Source of the DNA: Mytilus trossulus
Taxonomy: Eukaryota > Mollusca > Bivalvia > Mytilida > Mytilidae
Direction of reading: 5' to 3'
Assembly (NCBI RefSeq): GCF_036588685.1
Contig: NC_086375.1
Location: forward strand, 42,749,270-42,813,269
Length of the DNA stretch: 64,000 bases
The notes under the pieces were generated by a model. The model saw nothing but the letters and a program-made list of their open reading frames with translations, searched no databases and was not told where the DNA came from. Position 1 is the stretch's first letter, and every line of letters begins with the position of its first letter. This document shows positions 36,760-48,990 of the stretch, piece by piece. A program made the position numbers and the translations under genes.

Positions 36760-38820
36760 TACATGTTTTTAAAGTCTTCAGGAACTTATTAAACCTTTAA
36801 TATTTAATATTTTAAGGACCTTTATTTTTTACAATGTTATATAAATTCTAATGTAAGATTGTATTATCAATTAGTGCAAAAGAATCATATTAAGTTTTCA
36901 TTGATTCACAATAACATGCCTTTATATAATGTGAATTTATATGCCATGCATATGCCTGCATTAGAAACTTGGTACTGTGGTTTCATTATTATTCATGGGA
37001 TATCAAATTTCATGGATTTTTTGGGGAAAGATGAAGAATTCTTTTATTTCAGACATTTTCTTTATGGGTGTGTGAAGACTTTGGCAAACCATGAAATAAA
37101 AAATTCACCGAAATGCCAGTTTTTTGTATCCATGAAAATTGGTACCCATAAAAAATAAACAAATCCATAGTATTTCAATATGAAATTAAACTTTCTTGAG
37201 CAAATATCTTAAAAAATATCTTGTAAATCTAAATATATGTATTTAGATTTTTCTGCATTTCATAGATTTAAAAGTTCATGTTGAAATTTTGATTATTTAA
37301 GTTGTTATCATTGCTGTTACCAAAAGTCACATCTCTTTTTTAAACACATGTATTATAGAGAAATTGTGTTCAGTGAACACAGATACTTTTTGTTATATGT
37401 TGAAAGTATTGTTTTGAAAACAAAAAGTTGTATTATTGCTTTAAGTTAAGTTTGATTGTAAGTTGGTGCTATATACCACCAGTCAGTGCTAACATGTTAC
37501 ATCAATTTTTCAGTATTTTAATTACTTTTACAAGGTTTTCAACATTTTAAAAATGTTGTAAATTATATGGAATAGTTTTACTGCTGACATTTTTGTGAAC
37601 TTGAATCTTTGTCACTATAGCATTTGATGTTGATTTAGATAGTTATTTAGGTGCTTACTCTGTCAATCAAATTTTGCTATGGCTTTAAAAATCCATTAGA
37701 AAAATGTATTTTTTTAAAATGTTTTAAGGGGGAGATAGTCAGGAAAAGAGAGAGGTAGCTTGAGTTAAAAAAAGGATAACCTGAGTGGTAGGGAAGTTAA
37801 AGTAGAAGAGATGGAAGTGGGAATGACAAGTGTCCACCCCTTGTTTTAGTTAAATTGGATGGCTCTTCCCAGGTGAAATGGTTCAAAAGTTGCAAACCAA
37901 TAATTTTTTACATTTGATAGATATAAGTGTCTATTTTTATAGAGTTTAACCTGTGGACTTGTTGCTGCAATACTAAATGCTTTAAGACAAAATTTGTTCA
38001 TGCAACAAATTAAAGTTCAGCATTAATTTTACAAAATGTTTTAAGAGATTTGTATTAATACAATGTGCTCTTATTATGATTTTTTGTACTTGCACACCAG
38101 TTAATAATTAGTATTTGCTTGTCAACATATATGCTGCTTTGTGGTTTTATAATTTTATATTTGTATTTAGCTATCCTTAGGTAGATGGGTTTTTTTTTCT
38201 GTAAAAGAGAAATATCTGTTATTCTTCCTAAATATTGGATTTCAATGCTAGTCTGTGATTTCACAGTATTAATCGTTCACTTGTCTCTGCGGCACATACC
38301 CATAACATGATTATTCTCACATAAACAATTTTTAAACATCTGAATTGTTAAAAGGCACAACTGTGATATTCTATCAATCTTTAAGTGAGTGTGCTCTTTC
38401 ATGAATAAATGAGATGCAAATGAAAAATAAAGGGGAGGGGATAATATATATATTTTTTTAATATGACCTTATTCTTGTTATTGAATTATTTGACTCAACT
38501 TCAGCTTTTAAAGTAGATCTGAGAGCATAAATCCATCTTTTTTCCTTTATTAGAAATATCAAAATTGATCTCTTCAAAATTTAAACCATACATCATGTAT
38601 TTAAGTGCATAATGTTTTTTTATGTTACATATTATTCATATGATAATGAAATTATGAATGTTATTTTTCATCTTTGATTTTTTTTTACATTTTTTACTTG
38701 GCAAGGAAAATATTTATGTTGGTTTTTTGTTGTGCCAGTAAAAGCTCATAACCAATATATTCTGTCTGCAGTTTTTATTATTTTAGCTGCAATTAGAAAA
38801 CATTAATACCTGCATATTTT
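36760..38820. other. DEGS 3' flank; no gene seen
   Basis: AT-rich; frames at 36859-37158 and 38055-38264 lack splice context or domains. May include distal DEGS 3' UTR. Confidence 0.45.
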
Positions 38821-38823
38821 TTA

Positions 38824-40612
38824 GCTCACCTGGCCCGAAGGGCCAAGTGAGCTTTTCCCATCACCTTGCGTCCGGCGTCCGTCGTCCGTCGTCCGTCGTC
38901 CGTCGTCGTTAACTTTTACAAAAATCTTCTTCTCTGAAACTACTGGGCCAAATTGAACCAAACTTGGCCACAATCATCATTGGGGTATCTAGTTTAAAAA
39001 ATGTGTGGCGTGACCCGGTCAACCAACCAAGATGGCCGCCACGGCTAAAAATAGAACATAGGGGTAAAATGCAGTTTTTGGCTTATAACTCAAAAACCAA
39101 AGCATTTAGAGGAAATCTGACATGGGCTAAAAATGTTTATCAGGTCAAGATCTATCTGCCCTGTAATTTTCAGATGAATCGGTCAACACGTTGTTGGGTT
39201 GCTGCCCCTGAATTGGTAATTTTGTGGAAATTTTGCAGTTTTTGGTTATTATCTTGAATATTATTATAGATAGAGATAAACTGCAAACAGCAATAATGTT
39301 TAGTAAAGTAGGATTTACAAATAAGTCAACATGACCGAAATGGTCAGTTGACCCGTTTAGGAGTTATTGCCCTTTATAGTCAATTTTTAACCATTTTTCG
39401 TAAATCTTAGTTATCTTTTACAAAAATCTTCTCCTCTGAAACTACTGGGCAAACTTGGCCACAATCATCATTGGGGTATCTAGTTTAAAAAATGTGTGGC
39501 GTGACCCGGTCATCCAACCAAGATGGCCGCCACGGCAAAAAATAGAACATAGGGGTAAAATGCAGTTTTTGGCTTATAACTCAAAAACCAAAGCATTTAG
39601 AGGAAATCTGACATGGGGTAAAAATGTTTATCAGGTCAAGATCTATCTGCCCTGAAATTTTCAGATGAATCGGACAACCCATTGTTGGGTTTCTGCCCCT
39701 GAATTGGTAATTTTGTGGACATTTTGCAGTTTTTGGTTATTATCTTGAATATTATTATAGATAGAGATAAACTGTAAACAGCAATAATGTTAAGTAAAGT
39801 AGGATTTACAAATAAGTCAACACGACCGAAATGGTCAGTTGACCCGTTTAGGAGTTATTGCCCTTTATAGTCAATTTTTAACCATTTTTCGTAAATCTTA
39901 GTTATCTTTTACAAAAATCTTCTCCTCTGAAACTACTGGGCCAAATTAATCCAGACTTGGCAATCATCATCTTTGGGGTATCTTGTTTTAAAAATGTGTC
40001 CGGTGACCCGACTATCAAATCAAGATGGCCGCCACAGCTAAAAATAGAACATAGGGGTAAAATGCAGTTTTTGGCTTATAACTCAAAAACCAAAGCATTT
40101 AGAGCAAATCCAACACGGGGTAAAATTATTAATCAGATCAAGATCTATCTGCCCTATAATTTTCAGATGAATCTGACAACCCATTGTTGGGTTGCTGCCC
40201 CTGAATCGGTAATTTTAAGGAAATTTTGCAGTTTTTGGTTATTATCTTGAATATTATTATAGATAGAGATAATCTGTAAACAGCAATTATGTTCAGCAAA
40301 GTAAGATTTACAAATAAGTCAACATGACCGAAATTGTCAATTGACCTCCTAAGGAGTTATTGTCCTTTATAGTCAATTTTTAACAATTTTCATAAAATTT
40401 GTAAATTTTTATTAACATTTTCCACTGAAACTACTGGGCCAAGTTCATTATAGATAGAGATAAATGTAAGCAGCAAGACTAGTAAAGTAAGATTTACAAA
40501 CACATCACCATCACCAAAACACAATTTTGTCATGAATCCATCTGCTTCCTTTGTTTAATATTCACATAGACCAAGGTGAGCGACACAGGCTCTTTGGAGC
40601 CTCTAGTTTTTA
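38824..40612. mobile_element. Compound element with hairpin ends and three ~500-bp internal units
   Basis: The left end is AGCTCACCTGGCCCGAAGGGCC, a GGCCC-GAA-GGGCC hairpin, followed by a (CGTCCGTCGTC)n run at 38876-38907. The right end is AAGGTGAGCGACACAGGCTC then TTTGGAGCCTCTAG, with a GGCTC-TTTG-GAGCC hairpin. The outer ends share GCTCACCT in inverted orientation. Inside, three copies of a unit of about 490-500 bp start at about 38912, 39413 and 39905, each with AACTCAAAAACCAAAGCATT, and a truncated fourth starts near 40405. The 66-97-codon frames are by-products. I recall this type as common in bivalves; its class is unassigned. Confidence 0.75.
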
Positions 40613-42979
40613 CTTATTCTAATGCAGACTGAAATATTGTAATTACAAATGAAGATGGCTCAATTCAAATACACTTGGATGCTATAATATCTGCATTGTT
40701 TCTTTTTGATGAAAATATCTAAGAAACTTGATTCTTTTTGTGTAAACATTTGATTGGGAAACATCATTATTTTATGATACACATACATGTCAGATCCAAG
40801 AATCTAAGACGTTTGTAATTACATGTAATTACATGTAGCAGTATAGAGTGCTTCCCCCTGTTTTATCATTGGCTTTCAAAGATTGACAGTCGACTTATAT
40901 TTGATCAAATTGAATCATTACCATAACATTTACTATTTACAAATATTTTGAACTGCACTTTTATGTAATGTGTTTGTATTTGTTGGGTAGGTTTAATGAA
41001 TAACCTAAAAGTTGTGCCTCACCAGAGGTTGGTCAATTTATAATGTCAAATGTTTCAGTGCAGGAAGAATGGCTATACATATAATGAAGGGTCAGAACAA
41101 AAAAAAACAATTATAATGTGGGAACATGATAGAACAAGAAATAAATGAGGCATGTATTCAATTAAAGTGATGTGGAAATAGCATGCCCATTTTTCCTAAA
41201 CTTTCAGTAGGGACAAGTCAAAACTTTCAAGGCCAGTAGATTATTGTTTAAGGGCTACCTAGTAGTCCTTGCACAAGTAAGAAGTTTGATTTTTCCACAT
41301 CATTGAATGATTTAGTTATCTTGCCAGGTCTGTGTCTGAAAAGTTTTACGTTAATTTGTCATTATTGTTAGATGTGATTATTTTATTGTTTTATATAGGG
41401 TGTTTTTGACACTATTTATTGATTATTCTTGTACTCTAGCTCGGTATCATTCAGTCAATTTACTGTTGAAAAATCAAATGTATTCTTATTTTTATTTTTA
41501 GAAGCATACACTTTAGAAATCTTATTTCCAGTGAAAAAATGTATTTTAAAATGAACAGTAGACCAATGAAGTTTACCAAGTTTTTATTTAAGATGCAACC
41601 AATCAAATCACTGTTATTCCTTTTGATTCTGATAGGGCAATCAATAAAAGACATTAAAAAATTGCTCCTATTGTAAAAACATATTAACAAATGATATAAA
41701 AATTATATAAATATTACATGTTAAGTCAACAAAAGCATTGAGTAAAATTCGCTTGCAATTGTGACAATTATTTCATACTGGTAAGTTCATTTACTTGAGT
41801 GATGTATTCCACTAGTTCTTGGGTATATTTTATACAGACCATGTACTTTTTTTTATTTTACTTTTGCCATACTGAAATAATGGTCAGATCTTGTTTAAAT
41901 TAGTCATTTTGAAATTCATAACTCAACTGAATATATCCATAATATTGTTAGTGTTTAATTTGTTCCATTTTTTGTCTACATTTTATTCTAATCCAAGAGC
42001 ATATTTTCTCATTTATTTTTATACCTTCATCATTTCATTGTTAGCACTATTCATGAGGAGAAGTTGATTACTGTAATTACACTTACTATAAGAAGTGGAT
42101 GTGTGTTGGTTATGCATAAAAGTTGTTTTTGAATTATCAATAAAGATTTGCATTCAATTGTATTATTATCAATTCATAATGAGTATAGTAACACTTCAAT
42201 AACTAAAGGTAACTTCATTGTTATTCTTCATTCTGATGTTTTTTGGCAAACCAAGGCCATGATTAGCATATATAAAAAGTAGATGAGAAATTTCATTTCC
42301 AATAAAAAATCAAACACAAGTGATGAAGGAATTGAACGAAGCAAAGAGAAAGACCATATTACTGGTATAAGTTTCAATGGTGATCTTTTGAATGATATCT
42401 ATTTTTGGTGAGATTGTGTTGCTTAATTGCTGTCAAAATGATGTGGATCTCTTATCTCTTTTGACCATCATATCTATTATGGAGTTGCAAAAAAACTGAA
42501 GTTTATTTGTACCATCGTTTAGTTTGATCATCATGATCATATACTGTTGTTTTATATTAGATTATGGGTACGGGTTTTCATGGATATAAGCTTTAGTGAA
42601 TTTAAAAGGTTATCAAAATTAACATTTTCTTTGTGCAAAACAAAGAAATATATTAATGAAAAACCAATTTTCTATCTATCAACTAAAATAAGTACCCACC
42701 AGGATGAATGAATTCACACTTCACTGGGTAAGGGAGATTGAAAGCCAAAGAATCTTAAACTCCATGGTAGTCTTGTTTTTGGAAAAGTTGCTTCAAGCTT
42801 TTGAATGGATCACTGGCTAGTTCAAGTGAAGTATAAACATAATATTTAATGCTTCTGTTCTATGCGCAGAACACTTTTTGAGGCAGCAGCCAACATAATC
42901 AGTTTGGAGTTGGATAATATGTCTAGGAAGGGTAACATGTATTCCTGTGAACTAAAGACGCATTGAAAGAGTTGGTACT
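40613..42979. other. No gene seen
   Basis: AT-rich spacer. The 41460-41690 minus frame has no support. From about 42700 onward scattered matches to the decayed retroelement may begin. Confidence 0.45.
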
Positions 42980-43340
42980 GCTATGTTTCATAAAAAAGAA
43001 TGGCCAAAGTAGAAACAAGAATCTTGTCTTGGGAAGGGATAAATCCTTCTTTGTAAAGAATCACTCCGATTCAAACAAAATTATCTACGAAACATCAAGA
43101 TGATTGATTGACAATACCGGTATATTTGATACGTTTGGAGGACATTTTTAACAGACTTTCTGCATTCCAATGGGAACCAAGTGTGCCCCTCTTCTTGCTG
43201 ACTTTTTATTTTATTATTATGAGACTGACATCTTAGGAAGAAAGGTAAAAGGCAATATCCTTTATTTTTACATACGGCTTTATAGATGAAGATCTCTCAT
43301 TGAATAATTCAAAATTTGGTAACTTGAACGCATCTTTCCC
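42980..43340 (+). pseudogene. Decayed reverse-transcriptase remnant, probably Penelope-like
   Basis: Conceptual translation across several frames gives LGRDKSFFVKNHSDSNK (about 43030-43080), CIPMGTKCAPLLADFLFYYYE (about 43160-43220) and a broken form of the F-RYIDD-LSLNN catalytic segment (about 43265-43310). These are in the usual RT order, but stops and frameshifts separate them. Hammerhead ribozyme remnants follow about 1 kb downstream on the same strand, as known for Penelope-like elements. Other RT lineages cannot be excluded without alignment. Confidence 0.7.
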
Positions 43341-44360
43341 ATCGAACTAGAGAGTACTAAGAGTTCAGCTAATTTACTATCTTGTTTTAACCTGAGAATA
43401 AATAATGATATACATGGGACCAAATAACGTACTAAATGATTTAAACAAAAATGTTTAAAGTGTCCTTGACCGTTGTCCTATTTCACTTGAAAAAATGATA
43501 ATTTTCATTTAAATATACATGTCCAAAGTGATCATCCCTGTCCTCTGCTAATAAAAGTGCTTAACACTAACACCTCAACCATCTACATTCCTTTCAATAT
43601 TATATCAAGATAAATAAATTGCTTAGAGTTCGTATAGGCCCCCTCTCTACACATACATACATATTACAATGAATGTTCTCACAATATGAAATTGGTTCCC
43701 CATTCAAAACTTGTTATTTTATTGTTCTTCAGAAAGTACGTTTGATTGCATATGTTTCTGGGATTTGATAATCATTATCATGTCCGCTTATTTTTGAAGC
43801 CCAAACCGCATATGGTAGTTTTTGGTTGTTGTTTTATTTATACATATATTCATTCAGTTATTACCAGAACATAGCGTTCAACAAAGCAAGGGAAGTCTTC
43901 ATGTTGGGATACTCCATATAAATCCTAGATGTGCAATCTAATTAAAATATAGATCTCTGATTAAGTTAATATACTAAACATGAGTATAACGAAATTATGC
44001 AGAGATCTGTATTCTAATTAGAGCCGAGAGGTGTTGACTCGATTTAAGGTTTGAACTCGACTTGAAACTGATATAAGCTATATCAATAAATTCTTATTCA
44101 CCTAGGGTAATCATTTTAAGGCCATCCAACATTGTCCAATGCTCAAAAGGAAATGCTAGCTATTCAAACAATTGTATGACATTAGCAATAATTTTAATTA
44201 TAAAAGCAGAGACATGTAATAAATATTATATCATATTGTACTATAATCGTTTGCGACATTCATTTGGAATTAGCTGTATTTGGCAAAACTTTTAGGATGT
44301 CTTTGATCCTCAATGCTCTTCAACCTTGTACTTAATTTTGGTCTTTTAATCTTTCTTTAT

Positions 44361-44412
44361 TCAAGTGTCACTGATGAGTCTTTTGTAAACGAAACGCGTC
44401 TCTGACGTAAAT
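44361..44412 (+). ncRNA. Hammerhead ribozyme remnant 1
   Basis: GTGTCA CTGATGA GTC TTTTGTA AAC GAAA CGCGTC. The core CTGATGA and GAAA boxes and the GTC cleavage triplet are present. Stem II has one mismatch and stem I is disturbed by a TC insertion after the cleavage site. Confidence 0.65.
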
Positions 44413-44544
44413 ACAAAATTGCATTCCTTGTATCTATGGTGAGTTTATTGTAATTGTGCAAGATTTCTTATTGTTTCTGAAACCCCTATCTTCTCGTATT
44501 TTCATTGTATCTATTCAACTTTTGCCTTTTTATCATATTTTGAT

Positions 44545-44600
44545 TCCAGTGTCATTGATGAGTCTTTTCAAGTTGAAACGCGTGGTCTGGCTCATATAAA
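44545..44600 (+). ncRNA. Hammerhead ribozyme remnant 2
   Basis: GTGTCA TTGATGA GTC TTTTCAAGTT GAAA CGCGTGGTC TGGCTC. The core is mutated (TTGATGA for CTGATGA), so it is probably inactive. It lies 184 bases after remnant 1 with similar flanks, which suggests a dimeric or tandem tail. Confidence 0.55.
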
Positions 44601-45449
44601 ATTTCGATCCTGGTGTCTATGATGAGTTAATTTATAATGATTCAACAGATCGCAATTACGGATTGAGGAAAAATTACTTACAAAACACATTTTACCTTCA
44701 TATGTCGATTTGCTTGTATCTATAGTCAAGACCCTTTGCTCATATAGTTTCCCATGTAAAACACCTCAGGATTGCAAATATATGGTTTTTAACGTCCTAC
44801 AAGAACATCTTGTTAGTGCTACAGTAGCATTATATTTACAATAATTTCTGTCCATTTATGATACAGTGTGAAAATTCGTGGTTTCGACAAGAAATATGTC
44901 TCTGTCTTAACATTATCCATGTTAATTATAACATATTTCTAGATTTCAATGATTGTTTTGTCTCTATCGTATTTGATACAACTTTCCGAAAACTTTTTGT
45001 CCGCAATGCCATTCTTGAAAAAATCTGGTTGTTTTGGGTCACGACGCTGAGAAGTCTTATTTTGACGAAACACATGTCTGCAAAACCAAATCATAATCTT
45101 AGAATCTTTGAATAGTAAATGTCTATAAACTGTTAGACAACTGAAAGAAATGCCGCAGTCACCAGCTACTTGCTCAACTCTTTCTGAACAAAGATTGATT
45201 ATTTCTTTGGAAAAAATGAAGTTCGACGTGAATGTCGGAAATATTTATATTTGCAACTATAGATGTATTGATGATAAATTGTTAACAACAAGTAATTTCG
45301 ATTGAACATTTTGCCTTAACATCTAGGCAAAGACATATATAATACGTCTTATATTTGAGTGTGAATTAACATTATTATAAGACTTTTCACGGTACTTTTC
45401 TATCTCAAATTCATGTATTTAGTTTTGATGTTATACTTGTTATTCGCAT
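44601..45449. other. No gene seen
   Basis: The frame at 44858-45115 has no recognised domain. Probably remains of the same retroelement or adjacent repeats. Confidence 0.4.
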
Positions 45450-45600
45450 CGGATTATGTCTAATGCTTAGTTCGTTTCTGTGTGTGTTACATTTTTATGT
45501 TGTGTCGTCATTTTCTTGTATTTAATGGGTTTCCATCGGTTTTGGTTTGTGACCCGGATTTTTTTTTTGTCTATCGATTTATGAGCTTAATTTGAACATA
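45450..45600 (+). repeat. Dispersed repeat (TGGGTTTCCATCGGTTTTGG)
   Basis: Carries TGTGTGTGTTACATTTTTATG, TTGTCGTCATTTTC-like sequence and ATCGATTTATGAG. Inverted copies are at 18786-18990 and 61900-61960. Confidence 0.65.
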
Positions 45601-45639
45601 AGTATACAACTGTAGCCTTTATGTATATGTCTCTGGTCA

Positions 45640-47600
45640 AGTAGATTATTAATATGTACTTATTTTTATACCTAATTTAAAGTATTCTTTGTATATTAAT
45701 ACTCCTAATGAATTGTATGGGTCAAATATATGTTATTTAATGAAAAAGCTCTATATATTTGGAATAGCGTCATTGTAATTCTGCTAAGTTCAAGGACGGA
45801 ACCTACGTTAAACATTTTAAATGTTATGAAACCAGTTTAACATTATGTATAACTCGATCTCTCGTTATTCTGTTCATCCTTGGTTGAAATTTGCAATGTG
45901 GCTTACCCTTTTTAAAAGTTAAGTAATCAATTGATCAAACCTTAGACTAAACCATTCAATTGTTGGTCCCAAATCAAGCATGTTTTCACATACAGTATCA
46001 ACACTAATCAAACTGTTTGTCTTTTAAAAGTATGAAATTTCGGGTATACAAGGTTAAAAGAAATTTAAAGCTATCTATGACACGGAAAACACAAAGCATT
46101 TTTGCAAACTGAATGGATTTAAAACAGTAAAGTAATTAAAAAATACCAAAGGAAAAATTGTGTTTTTATTACTATAACATGTATAAGAATCACATTCTGA
46201 TAAACACGTAAACAGAAATATTTATCAAATAACTGTTACGATCGAAGTTCTCTACTGGCTCATCCATGTAGCACCTTTAGTTTTCTATGTTGTCTTGTGT
46301 ACCATTATTTGTCTGTTTGTCATTTTCTTTATTAGCTACGTCGTTGTCATCTTATTTTCGATCTGTGAGGTTGACTGTCCCTTTCGTCCCAGTTTGATAG
46401 TGTCATGGTAAATATCAATGCACTGGTTACATAGTTTCCTTAGCATTAACTGAAACTCGTTTCTATGACTTTAATCCAAAAATACTAAAAATCAAATTCA
46501 ACTTATGTACTTTAAAGACAATTTCTTAATGATTAAGCGTTCCTGTCTACATTATGCAGGTCGGGATTAAGAACTTTGGGGAGTTATAGGTCTTAAAAAG
46601 ACATTTATGGTAATATATAACAAAATATTTGTTTGATACTTTGTCATGTTATGCTAAGAAATGTAAATGATCAGTAAAATCATTTGATAATATATTTTGA
46701 AAAAAACCTCGAATCTTGATGAAAGGGTTTTAATATAAAACATATGTATAGCCTTTGCAAAATCTTGACCCAGCCAAGATTTAGATGTATTGGCGATGAT
46801 TGTTAAAATATTTCGATAGAATATTCTGACTTATTTTAAAGTCTAGGGAATTATAACATGTTCTTATTTTCGAACTTAATCTGAAATATTCTTTATATGT
46901 GAATACTCCTAATGAATTATACGGGTCACGGATATATTAAATAAAAAAGCTCTGTATATTTGAAATAGCACCATTGATATTCTTTTCAGTTCAAGGACGG
47001 TATATTATTTAAACATATTAAATTTTATGAAACCAGTTGAACAATATATATAACTCTCTGACGTCTTTGTTTTCATCCTTGGATAAATTTAGTAAAATAT
47101 CGTGACCTTTAAATGGTTTCAAATCATGCATGGTTCCGTGTATTAACTCTACTATGACATGGAAAGCATACCCTTCATTCACTATTTAAAATTGAGAATG
47201 GAAATTGGGAATGTGTAAGCGAGACAACAACCCGACCATAGAGCAGACAACAGCCGAAGGCCACCAATTGGACTTCGATGCAGCGAGAAAATCCCGAACC
47301 CGGAGGCGTCATTCAACTGGCCTCTTGACAAACATGTATACCAGTTCAGTGATAATGGGCGTCATACTAAACTCCGAAATATATAAAAGAAACTAAAATT
47401 AAAATCATAAAAGACTAACATAGACCGGAGGCTCTTGACTTTGGACAGACGCGAAAATGCAGCGGGGTTAAACATGTTTTTTGAGTAAAAATATATTTGT
47501 CATTATCACAATCGAATAATCACTAAAACAGAAATATTTATCCAGTAATTGTTTCGATCGAATTTCCATACTGGCTCATCCATGTTGCAGTCATGAAAAC
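45640..47600 (+). repeat. Old segmental duplication, two copies ~1.2-1.3 kb apart
   Basis: 45640-45890 and 46840-47090 share 'ACTCCTAATGAATT..A(T/C)GGGTCA', AAAAAGCTCT, 'TTCAAGGACGG' and 'TTATGAAACCAGTT' in order. 46140-46280 and 47490-47600 share 'AAACAGAAATATTTATC' and 'ACTGGCTCATCCATGT'. The second copy is interrupted at 47165-47400 by a dispersed repeat. Confidence 0.75.
47165..47400 (+). repeat. Dispersed repeat inserted in the duplicated segment
   Basis: TTGAGAATGGAAATTGGGAATG then 'GAGACAACAACCCGACC', ending near ATATAAAAGAAACTAAAATT. It is the best-preserved relative of 12150-12375. The 63-codon frame here is not a gene. Confidence 0.8.
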
Positions 47601-47869
47601 AAATCTACCAACACTTAATAAAACAAGTGCAACTGCAGAGATTGAACTCTGAATAGTTGGGGGCAAGAATAAACACAACATTCAAGCTTGATACAGCTTT
47701 GAATTTGGATTGATTAAATATTTGTCACAGCATAGGATTGTGACACAAACTGAATGTGGTCTTGGATCTGAAAAATTAGAATTTTGACATAATCTCATAG
47801 TGGACTAATAATAAAACTTCAAGATTTAAATTATTTTTTTTTTAAACCCGTTTTTTTTTCTAAAGTGAA

Positions 47870-48465
47870 TATTGATCAGTATTTTCGAAGGGTTAAATAT
47901 TTCTCAGTGGTGTCTTGCCATGGCTTTGTTTGGACTTGTTTGTTTGCTTTTTGGCCTTGAATGTTTGTCTCTAATATTTTATTAACTGTGCATTTGCATT
48001 CAGATATCGCAGATCAAATTTATTCGTTCATTGTGTATTATTTACGTTTTTTGATTCAGTTAAATCTGCCAATTGATATTTTATCGTGTGTTTTTCTATG
48101 TTGTGATGTTATGCTATTGTTTCAGAAAAAGGGAGAAGGTTTGGATTCATTAAAATGTTTAATCCCGCTGCAAATGTTTGCATTTGTCCTAGGTCAAGAA
48201 TCTAATGTACAGTAGTTGGCGTTTGTTAATGTAATATATACGTGTTTCTCGTTTCCCGTTTTTTTATATAGATTATACCGTTGGTTTTCCCGTTTGAATG
48301 GTTTACACTAGTAATTTTGGGGCCCTTTGAAGGTTGTTGTTCGGTGTGAGCCAAGGCTCCGTGTTGAAGGCCTTACTTTGACCTATAATGTTTTACTTTT
48401 TTTAAATTGTTATTTCGATGGAGAGTTGTCTAATTAGCACTCACCCCACATCTTCCTATATCAAA
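47870..48465 (+). repeat. Long copy of the abundant GATGGAGAGTTGTC element
   Basis: Contains GGCTTTGTTTGGACTTGTTT, TTGTGATGTTATGCTATTGT, 'AATCCCGCTGCAAATGTTTGC', GTGAGCCAAGGCTCCGTG and the 3' end GATGGAGAGTTGTCTAATTA..CATCTTCCTATATC. Fragments are listed at 9955, 22140, 22718, 33029 and 35619. Confidence 0.8.
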
Positions 48466-48649
48466 TATTCGAAATATAATTATATGATTAGATTCAGTAT
48501 ATAATATCAAAAAATCGCAAGAATTCAATTATTGGTGAAATCAAACAAAAGTTACATTTCGAAACCCTTTGGACCTCAATGTGGACCAACTTGATAGCTC
48601 ATAATCAAATACCTCAATTAATAGTAAGAATGAACTTATCAAAGATACC

Positions 48650-48990
48650 AATATATATATATATATATCTGTATACCTCACCTATGATAGTAGAGGGGCA
48701 TTATGTTTTCTGGTCTGTGCGTCCGTTCTTTTGGCCTTCTCTCCTGTTTCATGTTGAAAGATTTTGGTCGAGGTAGTTTTTTTATGAAGTTGAAGTCCAA
48801 TCAACTTGAAACTTTGTACACATGTGTGCTATGATATGATCATTCTAATTTGAATGCCAAATTAGAGTTTTTATCCTAATTTCACAGTCAACTGACAAAA
48901 GAAAAAGGATAATGAATTTTCCCATTTTTCGGTTTTTATCTTGGAAACTAGAACAAGGTCATTTCTACAGCCTCTAATTATTATATTGGT
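48650..48990. repeat. AT dinucleotide run and dispersed repeat
   Basis: A (AT)n run at about 48649-48668 is followed by CTCACCTATGATAGTAGAGGG, GTCTGTGCGTCCGTTC and TTGAAACTTTGTACACATG, which looks like interspersed repeat sequence. No intact copy exists elsewhere in the window. Confidence 0.45.

Noticed and set aside
38964-40250. Three similar 66-97-codon plus frames
   Set aside because: Successive units of the repeated element at 38824-40612.
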